From contig CAIRTW010000008.1 in assembly GCA_903881585.1 (NCBI GenBank), forward strand, positions 1 through 32,376: a stretch of 32,376 nucleotides of DNA, read 5' to 3'. The translations under genes and the position numbers were made by a program. Numbering within the stretch: position 1 is the stretch's first letter; the number at the start of each line of letters is the position of its first letter. The notes under the pieces were generated by a model that had not been told where the DNA came from, did no database searches, and saw only the letters and a program-made list of their open reading frames with translations. This document shows positions 18,166-26,636 of the stretch, one piece after another. The stretch comes from an uncultured Bacteroidota bacterium. GTDB lineage: Bacteria; Bacteroidota; Bacteroidia; Chitinophagales; Chitinophagaceae.

Positions 18166-18204
18166 AAGAGTGGCATCGTAAGATTTGCCACTCTTTTGTT
18201 TTTA
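18166..18204 (+). terminator. Strong terminator after the second porin
   Basis: AAGAGTGGCA and TGCCACTCTT form a perfect 10-bp stem with a 10-base loop, followed by TTGTTTTTA. The downstream porin therefore needs its own promoter. Confidence 0.85.
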
Positions 18205-18306
18205 TACGCCCCATTGCTTGCTGATTGTGATCCGGTTGCCGCAAGTCGCCCTATTTGAATTACAAAATAATAGCAATAAGTTTGTTAGCAACAAAAACAC
18301 ACTCAT

Positions 18307-19401
18307 TTGTTATACACTCGTTTTGCTTACATCGCCATCTTTCTGCTGGCAGCCATTAACTGCTCCGGTCAGTCTAAAGATTCTACATCAGAATTTAAAC
18401 TGAGCGGCTATGCCGATGCATATTATGCCCGTTATTCGGATTCCGTGGGTAGGGGCAATTATCAAAAATTCGCAGCCGTTTCGCCAAGGAGCGCCGAGTT
18501 TGGATTGAATATCGTTCAGCTCACTGCGCAATACACCTCCACTCATATCAGGGCGGTTGCCACTTTGCAATATGGAGATATTCCGGCAAGCGCCTGGTCG
18601 CCGGTGTTCAATATGGTTCAGGAAGCAAATGTTGGTGTGAAGCTGGGGAAAAAAGTATGGCTGGACGCTGGTTTTTTTAAGACTCATATCGGCACAGAAG
18701 CATTATTGCCCAAAGACAACATCATTAGTTCGCTTTCGGTGATCACAGTATATGAGCCTTGGTTTCAGAGTGGCGTAAAGCTGACCTACATGCCCAACGA
18801 TAAGTTTCTTTTTTGTCTGCATGTACTCAATGGTTACAATATATTCGTTGATAACAACAGTAAAAAGTCCGTGGGCGTCTCTTTTACCTATACCATTAAT
18901 GACAAAGCCAATTTCGGTTACTATAATTTGATTGGTGATGAATTGCCCGACAGTATCAAGTCCTCGCATGTGCGGTTCCTGAACAATGTAGTTTTCAATT
19001 ACCAGGTAACCCCAAAATTAAAAGCGCTGGCTGGTTTTGACTATATAGGCCAGCAAAATTCAGGCATTGTTGATCCCAGGAAATTCGCCTCTATATACAG
19101 CGGCATCGTAACGCTTAGATACCAGGTATTGAAGCTGATGGGCGTTTATGGGAGATTTGAGATGTTCAATGACCAGGAAGGATTTCTCAGTGGTGTGATA
19201 ACTGATTTTAATAATAAGCAAACTGGATACAAACTGACGGGCGCGACCCTGGGACTTGAAATAAAGCCCACAGACAACTCGTACATCCGCCTGGAGGGGC
19301 GTGACCTGATGATGGATAATGCGCAAAAGATATTCTATACCAACGGTGTTTATACGAACATCAGGTATGAGGCTATGGTGAATGTCGGAATATGGTTTTA
19401 G
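18307..19401 (+). CDS. BBP2-family outer-membrane porin
   Basis: The 364-aa product begins at a TTG (18307); no ATG precedes the signal sequence LYTRFAYIAIFLLAAINCSG. Residues from about 30 on show the OmpL-like porin-2 family pattern: KLSGYADAYYARYSDS, FGLNIVQLTAQYTS, ANVGVKLGKKVWLDAGFFKT, HIGTEALL, PWFQSGVKLTYMPND and VLNGYN, ending in a barrel-closing strand (YEAMVNVGIWF). It differs from the tandem pair in sequence but shares the fold. A strong terminator lies upstream, so it is transcribed from its own promoter in the 100-bp gap. Membership in the kdp cluster suggests an ion porin. The cysteine in AINCSG could suggest a lipobox, but a porin is the better reading. Confidence 0.85.
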   Translation: MLYTRFAYIAIFLLAAINCSGQSKDSTSEFKLSGYADAYYARYSDSVGRGNYQKFAAVSPRSAEFGLNIVQLTAQYTSTHIRAVATLQYGDIPASAWSPVFNMVQEANVGVKLGKKVWLDAGFFKTHIGTEALLPKDNIISSLSVITVYEPWFQSGVKLTYMPNDKFLFCLHVLNGYNIFVDNNSKKSVGVSFTYTINDKANFGYYNLIGDELPDSIKSSHVRFLNNVVFNYQVTPKLKALAGFDYIGQQNSGIVDPRKFASIYSGIVTLRYQVLKLMGVYGRFEMFNDQEGFLSGVITDFNNKQTGYKLTGATLGLEIKPTDNSYIRLEGRDLMMDNAQKIFYTNGVYTNIRYEAMVNVGIWF

Positions 19402-19562
19402 TGATTTCCAACTGTCTTGACGTTATGTTTCCTTGCTTTCAGGATTCAATATGCGTTTTTATCAATATGATAATGGCGCTGTCGAAATGAGAATTTTTTT
19501 TCAAGAATAATGCCTGAAACCACGCCTGCGAATGCTGTCACACTTGCTGGGAGCGGATCTGC

Positions 19563-20015
19563 GTGTTCAAATCTAATGGGGTGAATTCGCGCATGATATT
19601 TGGTGTACCAGCATTGCACCAAATAAAAGCTGGAATGAAGCAACATGAAGGGCATCCCCCCGCCGCCGAGCCAATTAGCGGTCTCTCTGCTGTAAAGGAC
19701 ATTTTGACGAGTAAAATTTTCGTGTTCGAGGGAGCAACGTCGTACGTTTTTAATGCGGATGCGTTTGCTATAATGGAAGGAGATCTTAGCATGTTGATCA
19801 GGCGAAATTATATTTCGTGGAATGATGTGGGAAGCAAACATAAGTACTCATTATCTCAAAAGGGGCAGGATTTTATTTTCCGAACATTTCACAACGAATT
19901 TTGTCCGCATGAAAATGAATTTATTATCGCTATCATGCGGGCCGGTGAATCCTATGTCTTTTCCTTTCTATCTTTAACAGACAACAAAGAGTACCTGCGA
20001 TTAACATCAGACTAA
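19563..20015 (+). CDS. Hypothetical protein between porin and kdpD
   Basis: The 150-aa ORF starts at GTG 19563; an in-frame ATG at 19593 would give 140 aa. I do not recognise it. The second half (YISWNDVGSKHKYSLSQKGQ then DFIFRTFHNEF) has the feel of a winged-helix hairpin as in MarR/PadR-like regulators, but the match is weak. It has no signal peptide or membrane helix. Two overlapping minus-strand ORFs (19446-19841, 19538-19792) compete for the locus but have poorer composition. It lies 62 bp before kdpD on the same strand, so it could be co-transcribed with the sensor genes. Confidence 0.45.
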   Translation: MFKSNGVNSRMIFGVPALHQIKAGMKQHEGHPPAAEPISGLSAVKDILTSKIFVFEGATSYVFNADAFAIMEGDLSMLIRRNYISWNDVGSKHKYSLSQKGQDFIFRTFHNEFCPHENEFIIAIMRAGESYVFSFLSLTDNKEYLRLTSD

Positions 20016-20076
20016 AAACGTTTTTTAACCTTCCAGTTCATAAGCAAATAACGGCGTGTAATGTAAACTGTATATA

Positions 20077-21207
20077 ATGGAGATACCCGATAATGACCAG
20101 AACGCCGAACATTTTCTCGACCTCATAAAAAAGTCGAAGCGGGGGAAGGTCAAAATATACATCGGTATGAGCGCAGGCGTGGGCAAGACATACCGGATGT
20201 TGCAGGAAGCTCATGCTATTTTGCAAAACGGGATCAATGTGCAGATCGGTTTTATTGAATCGCATGGCCGCAAAGAAACTGTTGCACTAATGGAGGGCAT
20301 ACCAGCCATACCCCGTTACTCGGCATTCTATAAAGGCAAGCTGGTAGAAGAGATGGATCTCCAGGCGATCTTGAACATACATCCTGAAGTAGTGCTGGTG
20401 GATGAACTGGCCCATACAAATGTTCCGGGAAGTAAAAATGAAAAGCGCTGGCAGGATGTGATCGATATTTTAAATGCGGGTATTAATGTTGTCAGTGCCG
20501 TAAATATCCAGCATATTGAAAGCCTGAACGATGTTGTGAAGACCATTACGGGCATTGAGGTTGCCGAGCGGATCCCAGACAAGATCTTAAAGATGGCAGA
20601 TGAAGTGGTGAATATAGATCTTACTGCTGATGAGCTCATTGACCGGTTGAAGGCCGGCAAAATCTATACACCGGATAAAGTGGAGACCGCGCTCTCTAAC
20701 TTTTTTAAATCTGATAATATTCTGCAGTTACGGGAGCTGGCATTGAAAGAAGTTGCCGGCCAGATAGAACGAAAAGTGGAAAATGAAGTACCAAGAGGTG
20801 TATCTTTCAAACACGAAAAAATACTGGCATGCATCAGTAGCAACGAGACAACAGCAAGAGTTGTCATTCGTAAATGTGCGCGTCTGGCCAGTTATTATAA
20901 CGCACAATGGTTCGTGCTGTATGTGGAAACCCCGAATGAGAACCCTGATAAGATACCGCTCGACAAACAGCGGTACTTAATCAATAACTTTAAACTTGCT
21001 ACAGAACTTGGAGCCGAAGTGATAAAGCAAAGTGATGCGAAGGTGGCGACTGCTATTATGCGCGTAACCGAAGAAAAACATATCACTACTGTATGTATCG
21101 GCAAGCCTACACTAAGCCTCGTCGAAATCATCATGGCTACGAGCATATTTAACCAATTGCTTAAAAAACTTTCGGATAACAACATTGACCTCATAATAAT
21201 GTCCTGA
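20077..21207 (+). CDS. kdpD: KdpD N-terminal sensor protein without kinase domain
   Basis: The 376-aa protein corresponds to the cytoplasmic input part of E. coli KdpD. Residues about 22-230 form the KdpD domain with Walker A GMSAGVGKT (30-38), the segment GFIESHGRKET and VVLVDELAHTNVPGS. Residues about 245-376 form a universal-stress-protein-like domain (ILACISSNETTARVVIRKCA, AEVIKQSDAKVATAIMRV, VCIGKP). It stops where membrane helices and a histidine kinase would follow in full-length KdpD (about 900 aa). The kinase is encoded separately, 2 bp downstream, so the pair is a split KdpD. It should sense K+/ionic state and modulate the neighbouring kinase. The S. aureus-type c-di-AMP motif (SxS followed by FTAxY) is not evident. 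Confidence 0.92.
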   Translation: MEIPDNDQNAEHFLDLIKKSKRGKVKIYIGMSAGVGKTYRMLQEAHAILQNGINVQIGFIESHGRKETVALMEGIPAIPRYSAFYKGKLVEEMDLQAILNIHPEVVLVDELAHTNVPGSKNEKRWQDVIDILNAGINVVSAVNIQHIESLNDVVKTITGIEVAERIPDKILKMADEVVNIDLTADELIDRLKAGKIYTPDKVETALSNFFKSDNILQLRELALKEVAGQIERKVENEVPRGVSFKHEKILACISSNETTARVVIRKCARLASYYNAQWFVLYVETPNENPDKIPLDKQRYLINNFKLATELGAEVIKQSDAKVATAIMRVTEEKHITTVCIGKPTLSLVEIIMATSIFNQLLKKLSDNNIDLIIMS

Positions 21208-21209
21208 TC

Positions 21210-22913
21210 ATGGCTTTATCAATCAAATCAAAAATTGCGGCGGGTATCGGCATTTTATTTGGGCTGCTGCTTACAGTGAGCATACTTGCAATCATTTTCA
21301 TCAACCTGCTGTCTTCCAAAACAGAAAAGCTGCTCACTGCCAATTATAATACGATACGCTTTTGCAGTGAAATGTCGGATGCGCTGGATGAATTACATAA
21401 TAGTCCGGCTGCGTTGGCCAAATTTGAAACTAACCTGGATGCGCAGGAACACAACATTACGGAAGCAGGCGAAGCCCCGGCTACGCAACGTTTACGCAGC
21501 TACTTTGAACATTTAAAGGCTGGCGGCCCGAACGCGGAATTATCACACGAAATAAACAAAGAGATCTACGAGATATACCTGCTTAATCAAAGGGCCCTTG
21601 AAAGTAAAAATGCCAACGCCCTGAAAACCGCTGCCAGCGCCAAATTATGGCTCACCATACTTACTACTATCCTTGTCCTCATCAGCTTTTCATTAGTGGT
21701 TAATTTTCCGGGATATATAGCTAACCCAATACGCTTATTGACGGAGGGTATAAAAGAGATTGCCCAGAAAAACTATGAAAAACGGATATACATCCACAAC
21801 AAGGATGAATTTGGTGAGATGGCAAGCGCTTTCAACCTGATGGCCGGCAAGCTCTATGAGTACGAGCACAGTAACCTCTCGAAGATCATGTTTGAAAAGA
21901 AACGGGTGGAGACCATCATCAACCAGATGGAGGATGCAGTTATTGGCCTTGATGTGAACAACAGGATATTGTTCATTAATCATAAAGCGGAAGGGCTTTT
22001 TAACCTGAGGGAATCGGAAATAGTGGGGAAGTATGCCCCTGATGCGGCATTGCACAATGACCTGCTCCGCACTGTGTTGCAGAAAAATGACAAACAGAAA
22101 CCATTGAAAATAATCGTTGACGGGAAGGAAAATTACTTTTCCATGCATTATCGTTCGGTTTTCAATGATGGCGCCAGCATAGGCGAAGTGCTTTCTTTGA
22201 GAGACATAACTTCATTTAAAGAACTTGATATTTCTAAAACAAATTTGCTCGCCACCATATCACATGAGCTGAAGACGCCCATCTCATCTATAAAGATGAG
22301 CCTTAAACTAATTAACGACACCCGCGTGGGTGCGCTGAATGAAGAACAGGAAGAACTGATAAATAATATTGAAGAAGACGCAGAGCGGTTGCTCAGGATC
22401 ACCGGGGAGCTGCTGAATATGACCCAACTGGAATCGGGCAATATCCAGCTGAAACTTCAGCGGGTTTCGCCCAATGATATTGTCAATGAGTCTTTACACG
22501 CCATACAGATGCAGGCCGAACAAAAAAAACTAAAACTCGAAATTGCTTGCCCCGAAAATCTGCCGCTGGTGCAGGCAGATGCTGATAAGACATCCTGGGT
22601 GCTGATCAATTTTCTCACCAATGCGATCAAGTATTCGCCGGAACAAAGCAGCATTCGGATCAAAGTACAGGCTGAGAAAAACAGTGTGAAAATTTCTGTA
22701 CAGGACCCTGGTAGGGGTATTGAGGAAAAGTATCTTTCAAGAATATTTGACCGGTACTTTAAAGTTCCCGGCGGGGTTGAGAAAAGCAGCACCGGCCTGG
22801 GGCTTGCAATTTCCAAGGAATTTATTGATGCACAAGGTGGCGAGATAGAAGTGCACAGCGAAATAGGTAAGGGTTCGACCTTTAGTTTTTCATTGCCGGT
22901 AGTCAAAGGTTAA
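21210..22913 (+). CDS. Membrane histidine kinase with HAMP and PAS domains, partner of KdpD
   Basis: This 567-aa kinase has two membrane helices (about 10-33 and 146-170) flanking a short, helical periplasmic region. A HAMP linker follows (NPIRLLTEGIKEIAQKNYEK), then a PAS domain (about 230-335; EDAVIGLDVNNRILFINHKA). The HisKA phospho-acceptor is His352 in SHELKTPISS. The ATPase domain has the N box (NFLTNAIKYSPE), G1 (DPGRGI) and G2 (GLGLAI). It starts 2 bp after kdpD's stop, so translation is coupled. It likely supplies the catalytic half of a split KdpD and phosphorylates the NtrC-type regulator at 7506. That pairing is inferred from gene order; no other kinase or regulator is present in the window. 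Confidence 0.9.
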   Translation: MALSIKSKIAAGIGILFGLLLTVSILAIIFINLLSSKTEKLLTANYNTIRFCSEMSDALDELHNSPAALAKFETNLDAQEHNITEAGEAPATQRLRSYFEHLKAGGPNAELSHEINKEIYEIYLLNQRALESKNANALKTAASAKLWLTILTTILVLISFSLVVNFPGYIANPIRLLTEGIKEIAQKNYEKRIYIHNKDEFGEMASAFNLMAGKLYEYEHSNLSKIMFEKKRVETIINQMEDAVIGLDVNNRILFINHKAEGLFNLRESEIVGKYAPDAALHNDLLRTVLQKNDKQKPLKIIVDGKENYFSMHYRSVFNDGASIGEVLSLRDITSFKELDISKTNLLATISHELKTPISSIKMSLKLINDTRVGALNEEQEELINNIEEDAERLLRITGELLNMTQLESGNIQLKLQRVSPNDIVNESLHAIQMQAEQKKLKLEIACPENLPLVQADADKTSWVLINFLTNAIKYSPEQSSIRIKVQAEKNSVKISVQDPGRGIEEKYLSRIFDRYFKVPGGVEKSSTGLGLAISKEFIDAQGGEIEVHSEIGKGSTFSFSLPVVKG

Positions 22914-22935
22914 CCAGTCGCGCAAATGAAACCAG

Positions 22936-23172
22936 CTACAATTTTTTACGGACATATCCGAAAGCAAAATGGCCAATGTATGCAGCCACGACCGCGATGA
23001 TGAAATTGGGAATTGTGAAAATATCTTTAATAGCCCAGATAAGGCCGTTTGCTCTGCCCTTGCCGGAAGGCATAAATTCCCCCATCAAAAGATTTGAGTA
23101 AAAGAGGAAGATGATAAACCCTACCTCAACGATCGTTCTTAGGAATGGTATATAACTTCTCCGGTTCTTCAT
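22936..23172 (-). CDS. Small two-helix membrane protein
   Basis: The track extends to 23205, but the ATG at 23170-23172 (MKNRRSYIPFLRTIVEVGFI) is more natural because it starts with positive charges before the first helix; the product is then 78 aa. Two hydrophobic segments (VEVGFIIFLFYSNLLMGEFM and FIIAVVAAYIGHFAFGY) flank a glycine-rich loop, and the tail is basic (VRKKL), so both ends should face the cytoplasm. The family is not recognised. It converges on the histidine kinase gene. Confidence 0.6.
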   Translation of the reverse strand: MKNRRSYIPFLRTIVEVGFIIFLFYSNLLMGEFMPSGKGRANGLIWAIKDIFTIPNFIIAVVAAYIGHFAFGYVRKKL

Positions 23173-23254
23173 AAAACAAAGATAGGAAACGCAGTAAATT
23201 ATCATTGCTGTCCGGGCAATAAATAACCATTAGGCGCTATGGTAAACATATCTC

Positions 23255-23300
23255 GCCTGAAAAATAGAAAGCTAAAGCCACTGTAAAAGTGGCTTTAGCT
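23255..23300 (-). terminator. Terminator of the cold-shock gene
   Basis: AGCTAAAGCCACT and AGTGGCTTTAGCT form a perfect 13-bp stem around a 5-base loop (23283-23287). Read on the minus strand it is followed by a T-rich tail (TTTCTATTTTTC). It lies about 20 bp after the cold-shock gene stop. Confidence 0.85.
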
Positions 23301-23319
23301 AATGCTGCAAATGGTTGAA

Positions 23320-23511
23320 TTAAGAGCGCTTAACGTTCACCGCGTTCAAGCCTTTTGGGCTGTTCTCTACGTCGAAAGTTACCTTGTCGCCATCACGGAT
23401 TTCCTCTTTTGTGCCGGAAACGTGAACGAATAAATCCTTACCGCCGTCATCGGGGGTGATAAATCCAAAACCTTTACTGTTGTTGAAAAACTTTACTGTA
23501 CCTGAAGCCAT
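23320..23511 (-). CDS. Cold-shock protein, CspA family
   Basis: The 63-aa protein is a complete single cold-shock domain. RNP1 reads KGFGFI, RNP2 reads LFVHVS, and the start MASGTVKFFNNSKGFGFI is standard. It binds single-stranded RNA/DNA and acts as an RNA chaperone that melts secondary structure. Length is typical of Bacteroidota CspA proteins. It has its own strong terminator and an AT-rich leader, so it is monocistronic. Which csp paralogue it is cannot be told from sequence alone. Confidence 0.95.
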   Translation of the reverse strand: MASGTVKFFNNSKGFGFITPDDGGKDLFVHVSGTKEEIRDGDKVTFDVENSPKGLNAVNVKRS

Positions 23512-23604
23512 TTTGATTGAATTGAAATTAAATAATAACTAAACATACAACTAATTATTGGGAAAGTGGTTTTTTATTTTAGAAAGTAACTTAGATGCGT
23601 TATA

Positions 23605-23612
23605 TACCTTTG
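23605..23612 (+). promoter_or_regulatory. Possible Bacteroidota -7 box upstream of the BNR protein
   Basis: TACCTTTG fits TAnnTTTG and lies about 80 bp before the ATG at 23691. No clear -33 TTTG was found at the right distance, so confidence is low. Confidence 0.25.
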
Positions 23613-23690
23613 CTTAATTGCACCCAAAGTCCTTGTTAAAGCGCTGTTTCAGAATAGAAATTTCTTTGAGGGCTGCTAACGATTAATCAC

Positions 23691-26618
23691 ATGCGGATAA
23701 ATAAAAAATATTTCTTGTTGCTGTGCATTACAGCATTTTCATGTACAACTTTATTGGCGCAAAGCGCAGACCCATCATTATTCTCGTTCCTGCGCTGGCG
23801 CATGATAGGACCGTTCCGCGGTGGACGCACTGTTGGTGCGTCCGGCGATGTACAGCATCCCAATGTGTTTTACATTGGTGTGAACAACGGCGGGGTATGG
23901 AAGACAACCGACTATGGCCGAACCTGGCTGCCCGTTTTCGATGAGCAGCCTACAGGCTCTATAGGCGATGTGGCTGTTGCTCCATCTAATTCCAATGTCG
24001 TTTATGTAGCCAGCGGCGAGGGCCTGCAACGCCCCGACCTTTCGGTAGGCGATGGTATGTATAGGTCAGCAGATGCGGGTAAGACCTGGCAGCATATTGG
24101 CTTGACTGAAGGACAGCAAATAGGAGGTATCTCTGTAGATTCTAAAAATGAGAATAGGGTATTCGCCGCCGTGCTTGGACACCCATATGGGCCTAACAAA
24201 GAGCGTGGCGTTTATCGCACAACCAATGGCGGCAAGACATGGGAGCAGGTATTATACCTTGATGAAAATACCGGCGCAGTGCAGGTTATTGTTGACCCTG
24301 CCGATCCGAACATTGTCTACGCCGATATGTTTGCTGGCCGGCTGGCCCCTTGGGAAAATGGAATGTGGGCCGGGGCAAAGAGCGGGCTTTTCAAATCTAC
24401 TGATGGCGGCAATAACTGGAAGCAATTGAAAACAGGGCTCCCCACCACCAATGAAGGGCTCGACAGGATCGGGTTTTGTATTGCACCCTCTGATCACAAC
24501 AGGCTTTATGCGGTAGTTAGTGCGAATGATAAGTCGGGCGGATTTTACCGCAGTAACGACGGCGGCGAATCATGGACGAAACTCAGTGCCGACACCCGCC
24601 TGTGGGAGCGCGGCACCGACTTTGCCGAAGTCAAAGTTGATCCTCAGAATGCAGACATTGTTTACGACGCAGATGTAGTGGTATGGAAATCGACTGATGG
24701 GGGCAAGACCTGGGGCGGCTGGAAGGGCGCGCCGGGCGGCGATGACTATCACCGGTTGTGGATCAATCCGCAGAACCCTGATGTTATATTACTGGCTTGT
24801 GACCAGGGTGCCGGTGTTACTGTAAACGGAGGAACTACCTGGAGCTCATGGTACAACCAGCCTACGGCACAACTTTATCATGTTAGCGCCGACAATGCAT
24901 TCCCCTACAATTTGTATAGCGGGCAGCAGGAAAGCGGTTCGGTGGGTATATCCTCCCGCAGCAATGATGGCGCTATCAGCTTCCGCGACTGGCACCCGGT
25001 GGGCGCGCAGGAATACGGCTATGTAGTTGCCGACCCAAACGACCCCAACATTATTTATGGCGGGAAAATAAGCCGGTTTGATAAGCGCACGGGGCAAGTG
25101 CAGGATATATCGCCTGCGGGCAAGTTTCGTTTTGTTCGCACGGCGCCTGTCGTTTTCTCTCCTGTGGATAATAAGACACTTTTTTATGCAGGCAATGTAT
25201 TGTTCAAAACCCGCGATGGCGGCAACTCATGGAAGATAATTAGCCCCGATCTTACGCGCACCACCTATGACGTAGCTGATTGCATTGGCATCTATCGCAC
25301 AGACTCTATGGGCCGCATGCCGCAGCGGGGCGTCATCTACACCATTGCCCCATCTCCATTAGATAGTAATATCATTTGGATAGGCACAGACGATGGTCTC
25401 ATACAAAGAACCACAGACGGCGGAAAAACATGGAACAACGTAACACCCACCAGCATAAACTCCTGGAGCAAAATATCACTGATGGATGCCAGCCACACAG
25501 ATAAGAATACGGCCTACGCCGCTGTAAACCGCATCCGGCTGGACGATCAACACCCACATATTTTCAGGACGCACGATGGCGGAAAAACCTGGAAAGAAAT
25601 AGTGAACGGACTGCCCAATGACCCAATCAATGTTGTGAAGGAAGATCCGCAATGTAAGGGACTGTTGTTTGCCGGTTCCGAAAGAGCCGTGTATGTATCG
25701 TTCGACGATGGCGAAAACTGGCAATCTCTGAGAATGAATATGCCGGCAACTTCTATTCGGGATCTCGTCATAAAGGACAATGACCTTGCGATAGCTACAC
25801 ATGGCCGCTCATTCTGGATAATGGACGATTTGACATCGTTGCGGCAAATAGCCACCGATAAAAAGAAACAGGATGTGCTCTACAAGCCCGCCGCTGCCTA
25901 CAGGGTGCGGTGGGACATGTGGACCGATACGCCACTGCCTGCGGACGAACCTGTAGGCGAAAACCCACCCGACGGAGCCATCATAGACTACTACCTGGAT
26001 AAGGGAGTTGCTGAAGCAACACTGGACATCTGTGATGCGACAGGAAACACTATCCGGCACTACAGCTCAAAGGATACACTCTACACCATTCCCGATGTGA
26101 ACATACCACTGTATTGGATTCGTCCGCAGCACATACTTTCTGCCGATGCAGGCGCACACCGCTTCCTGTGGGACATGCACTACGCACCATTGAACGTACC
26201 ACCATCCTACCCTATCGGCGCTATCATTGCCAACACAGCGCCCGCGCCTACAGCGCCATGGGTAATGCCCGGCAATTATGTTGTAAAGCTCACCGTGAAC
26301 GGAAAGTTATTTTCGCAGCCACTGAAAGTAATTATGGACCCTCGCGTAAAAACCAGCCTGCATGATCTTCAAAGGCAACATGACCTTTCTTATCAATGCT
26401 ATATGGATGAAGCAAAATGTCTGGGATGGATAGAAAGGCTGAAGGCCCGGAACCAGGCAGAGCAAGCCGCAAGTGTTATGTCTTTAGCACGAGCCCTGAG
26501 ATCAGCATGCGACTGCCTGCAGGGAGCAGATGTTGCACCAACTACACAATGTATAAATACCGCGCAGCAAGCGCATATGAAATGTGAACAAATAATCGGG
26601 CAACTGGAAAAGGGATAA
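23691..26618 (+). CDS. Secreted VPS10/BNR-repeat (Asp-box) beta-propeller protein
   Basis: This 975-aa protein has a signal peptide (MRINKKYFLLLCITAFSCTT then LLAQ) and at least ten Asp-box motifs of the form S/T-x-D/N-x-G-x-T/S-W, e.g. TTNGGKTWEQ, STDGGNNWKQ, SNDGGESWTK and THDGGKTWKE. These form one or two large beta-propellers (residues about 30-730), as in sortilin/VPS10 and BNR 'glycosyl hydrolase-like' proteins. The N-terminal WRMIGPFRGGRTVGASGD is characteristic of a Bacteroidota group often annotated as WD40/YVTN/BNR-like. A beta-sandwich region (about 770-890) and a helical tail follow. No glycosidase catalytic triad and no T9SS tail are visible. It is probably periplasmic or outer-membrane bound, with unknown substrate. 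Confidence 0.85.
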   Translation: MRINKKYFLLLCITAFSCTTLLAQSADPSLFSFLRWRMIGPFRGGRTVGASGDVQHPNVFYIGVNNGGVWKTTDYGRTWLPVFDEQPTGSIGDVAVAPSNSNVVYVASGEGLQRPDLSVGDGMYRSADAGKTWQHIGLTEGQQIGGISVDSKNENRVFAAVLGHPYGPNKERGVYRTTNGGKTWEQVLYLDENTGAVQVIVDPADPNIVYADMFAGRLAPWENGMWAGAKSGLFKSTDGGNNWKQLKTGLPTTNEGLDRIGFCIAPSDHNRLYAVVSANDKSGGFYRSNDGGESWTKLSADTRLWERGTDFAEVKVDPQNADIVYDADVVVWKSTDGGKTWGGWKGAPGGDDYHRLWINPQNPDVILLACDQGAGVTVNGGTTWSSWYNQPTAQLYHVSADNAFPYNLYSGQQESGSVGISSRSNDGAISFRDWHPVGAQEYGYVVADPNDPNIIYGGKISRFDKRTGQVQDISPAGKFRFVRTAPVVFSPVDNKTLFYAGNVLFKTRDGGNSWKIISPDLTRTTYDVADCIGIYRTDSMGRMPQRGVIYTIAPSPLDSNIIWIGTDDGLIQRTTDGGKTWNNVTPTSINSWSKISLMDASHTDKNTAYAAVNRIRLDDQHPHIFRTHDGGKTWKEIVNGLPNDPINVVKEDPQCKGLLFAGSERAVYVSFDDGENWQSLRMNMPATSIRDLVIKDNDLAIATHGRSFWIMDDLTSLRQIATDKKKQDVLYKPAAAYRVRWDMWTDTPLPADEPVGENPPDGAIIDYYLDKGVAEATLDICDATGNTIRHYSSKDTLYTIPDVNIPLYWIRPQHILSADAGAHRFLWDMHYAPLNVPPSYPIGAIIANTAPAPTAPWVMPGNYVVKLTVNGKLFSQPLKVIMDPRVKTSLHDLQRQHDLSYQCYMDEAKCLGWIERLKARNQAEQAASVMSLARALRSACDCLQGADVAPTTQCINTAQQAHMKCEQIIGQLEKG

Positions 26619-26636
26619 CCGCAACCAGTTCACCTA

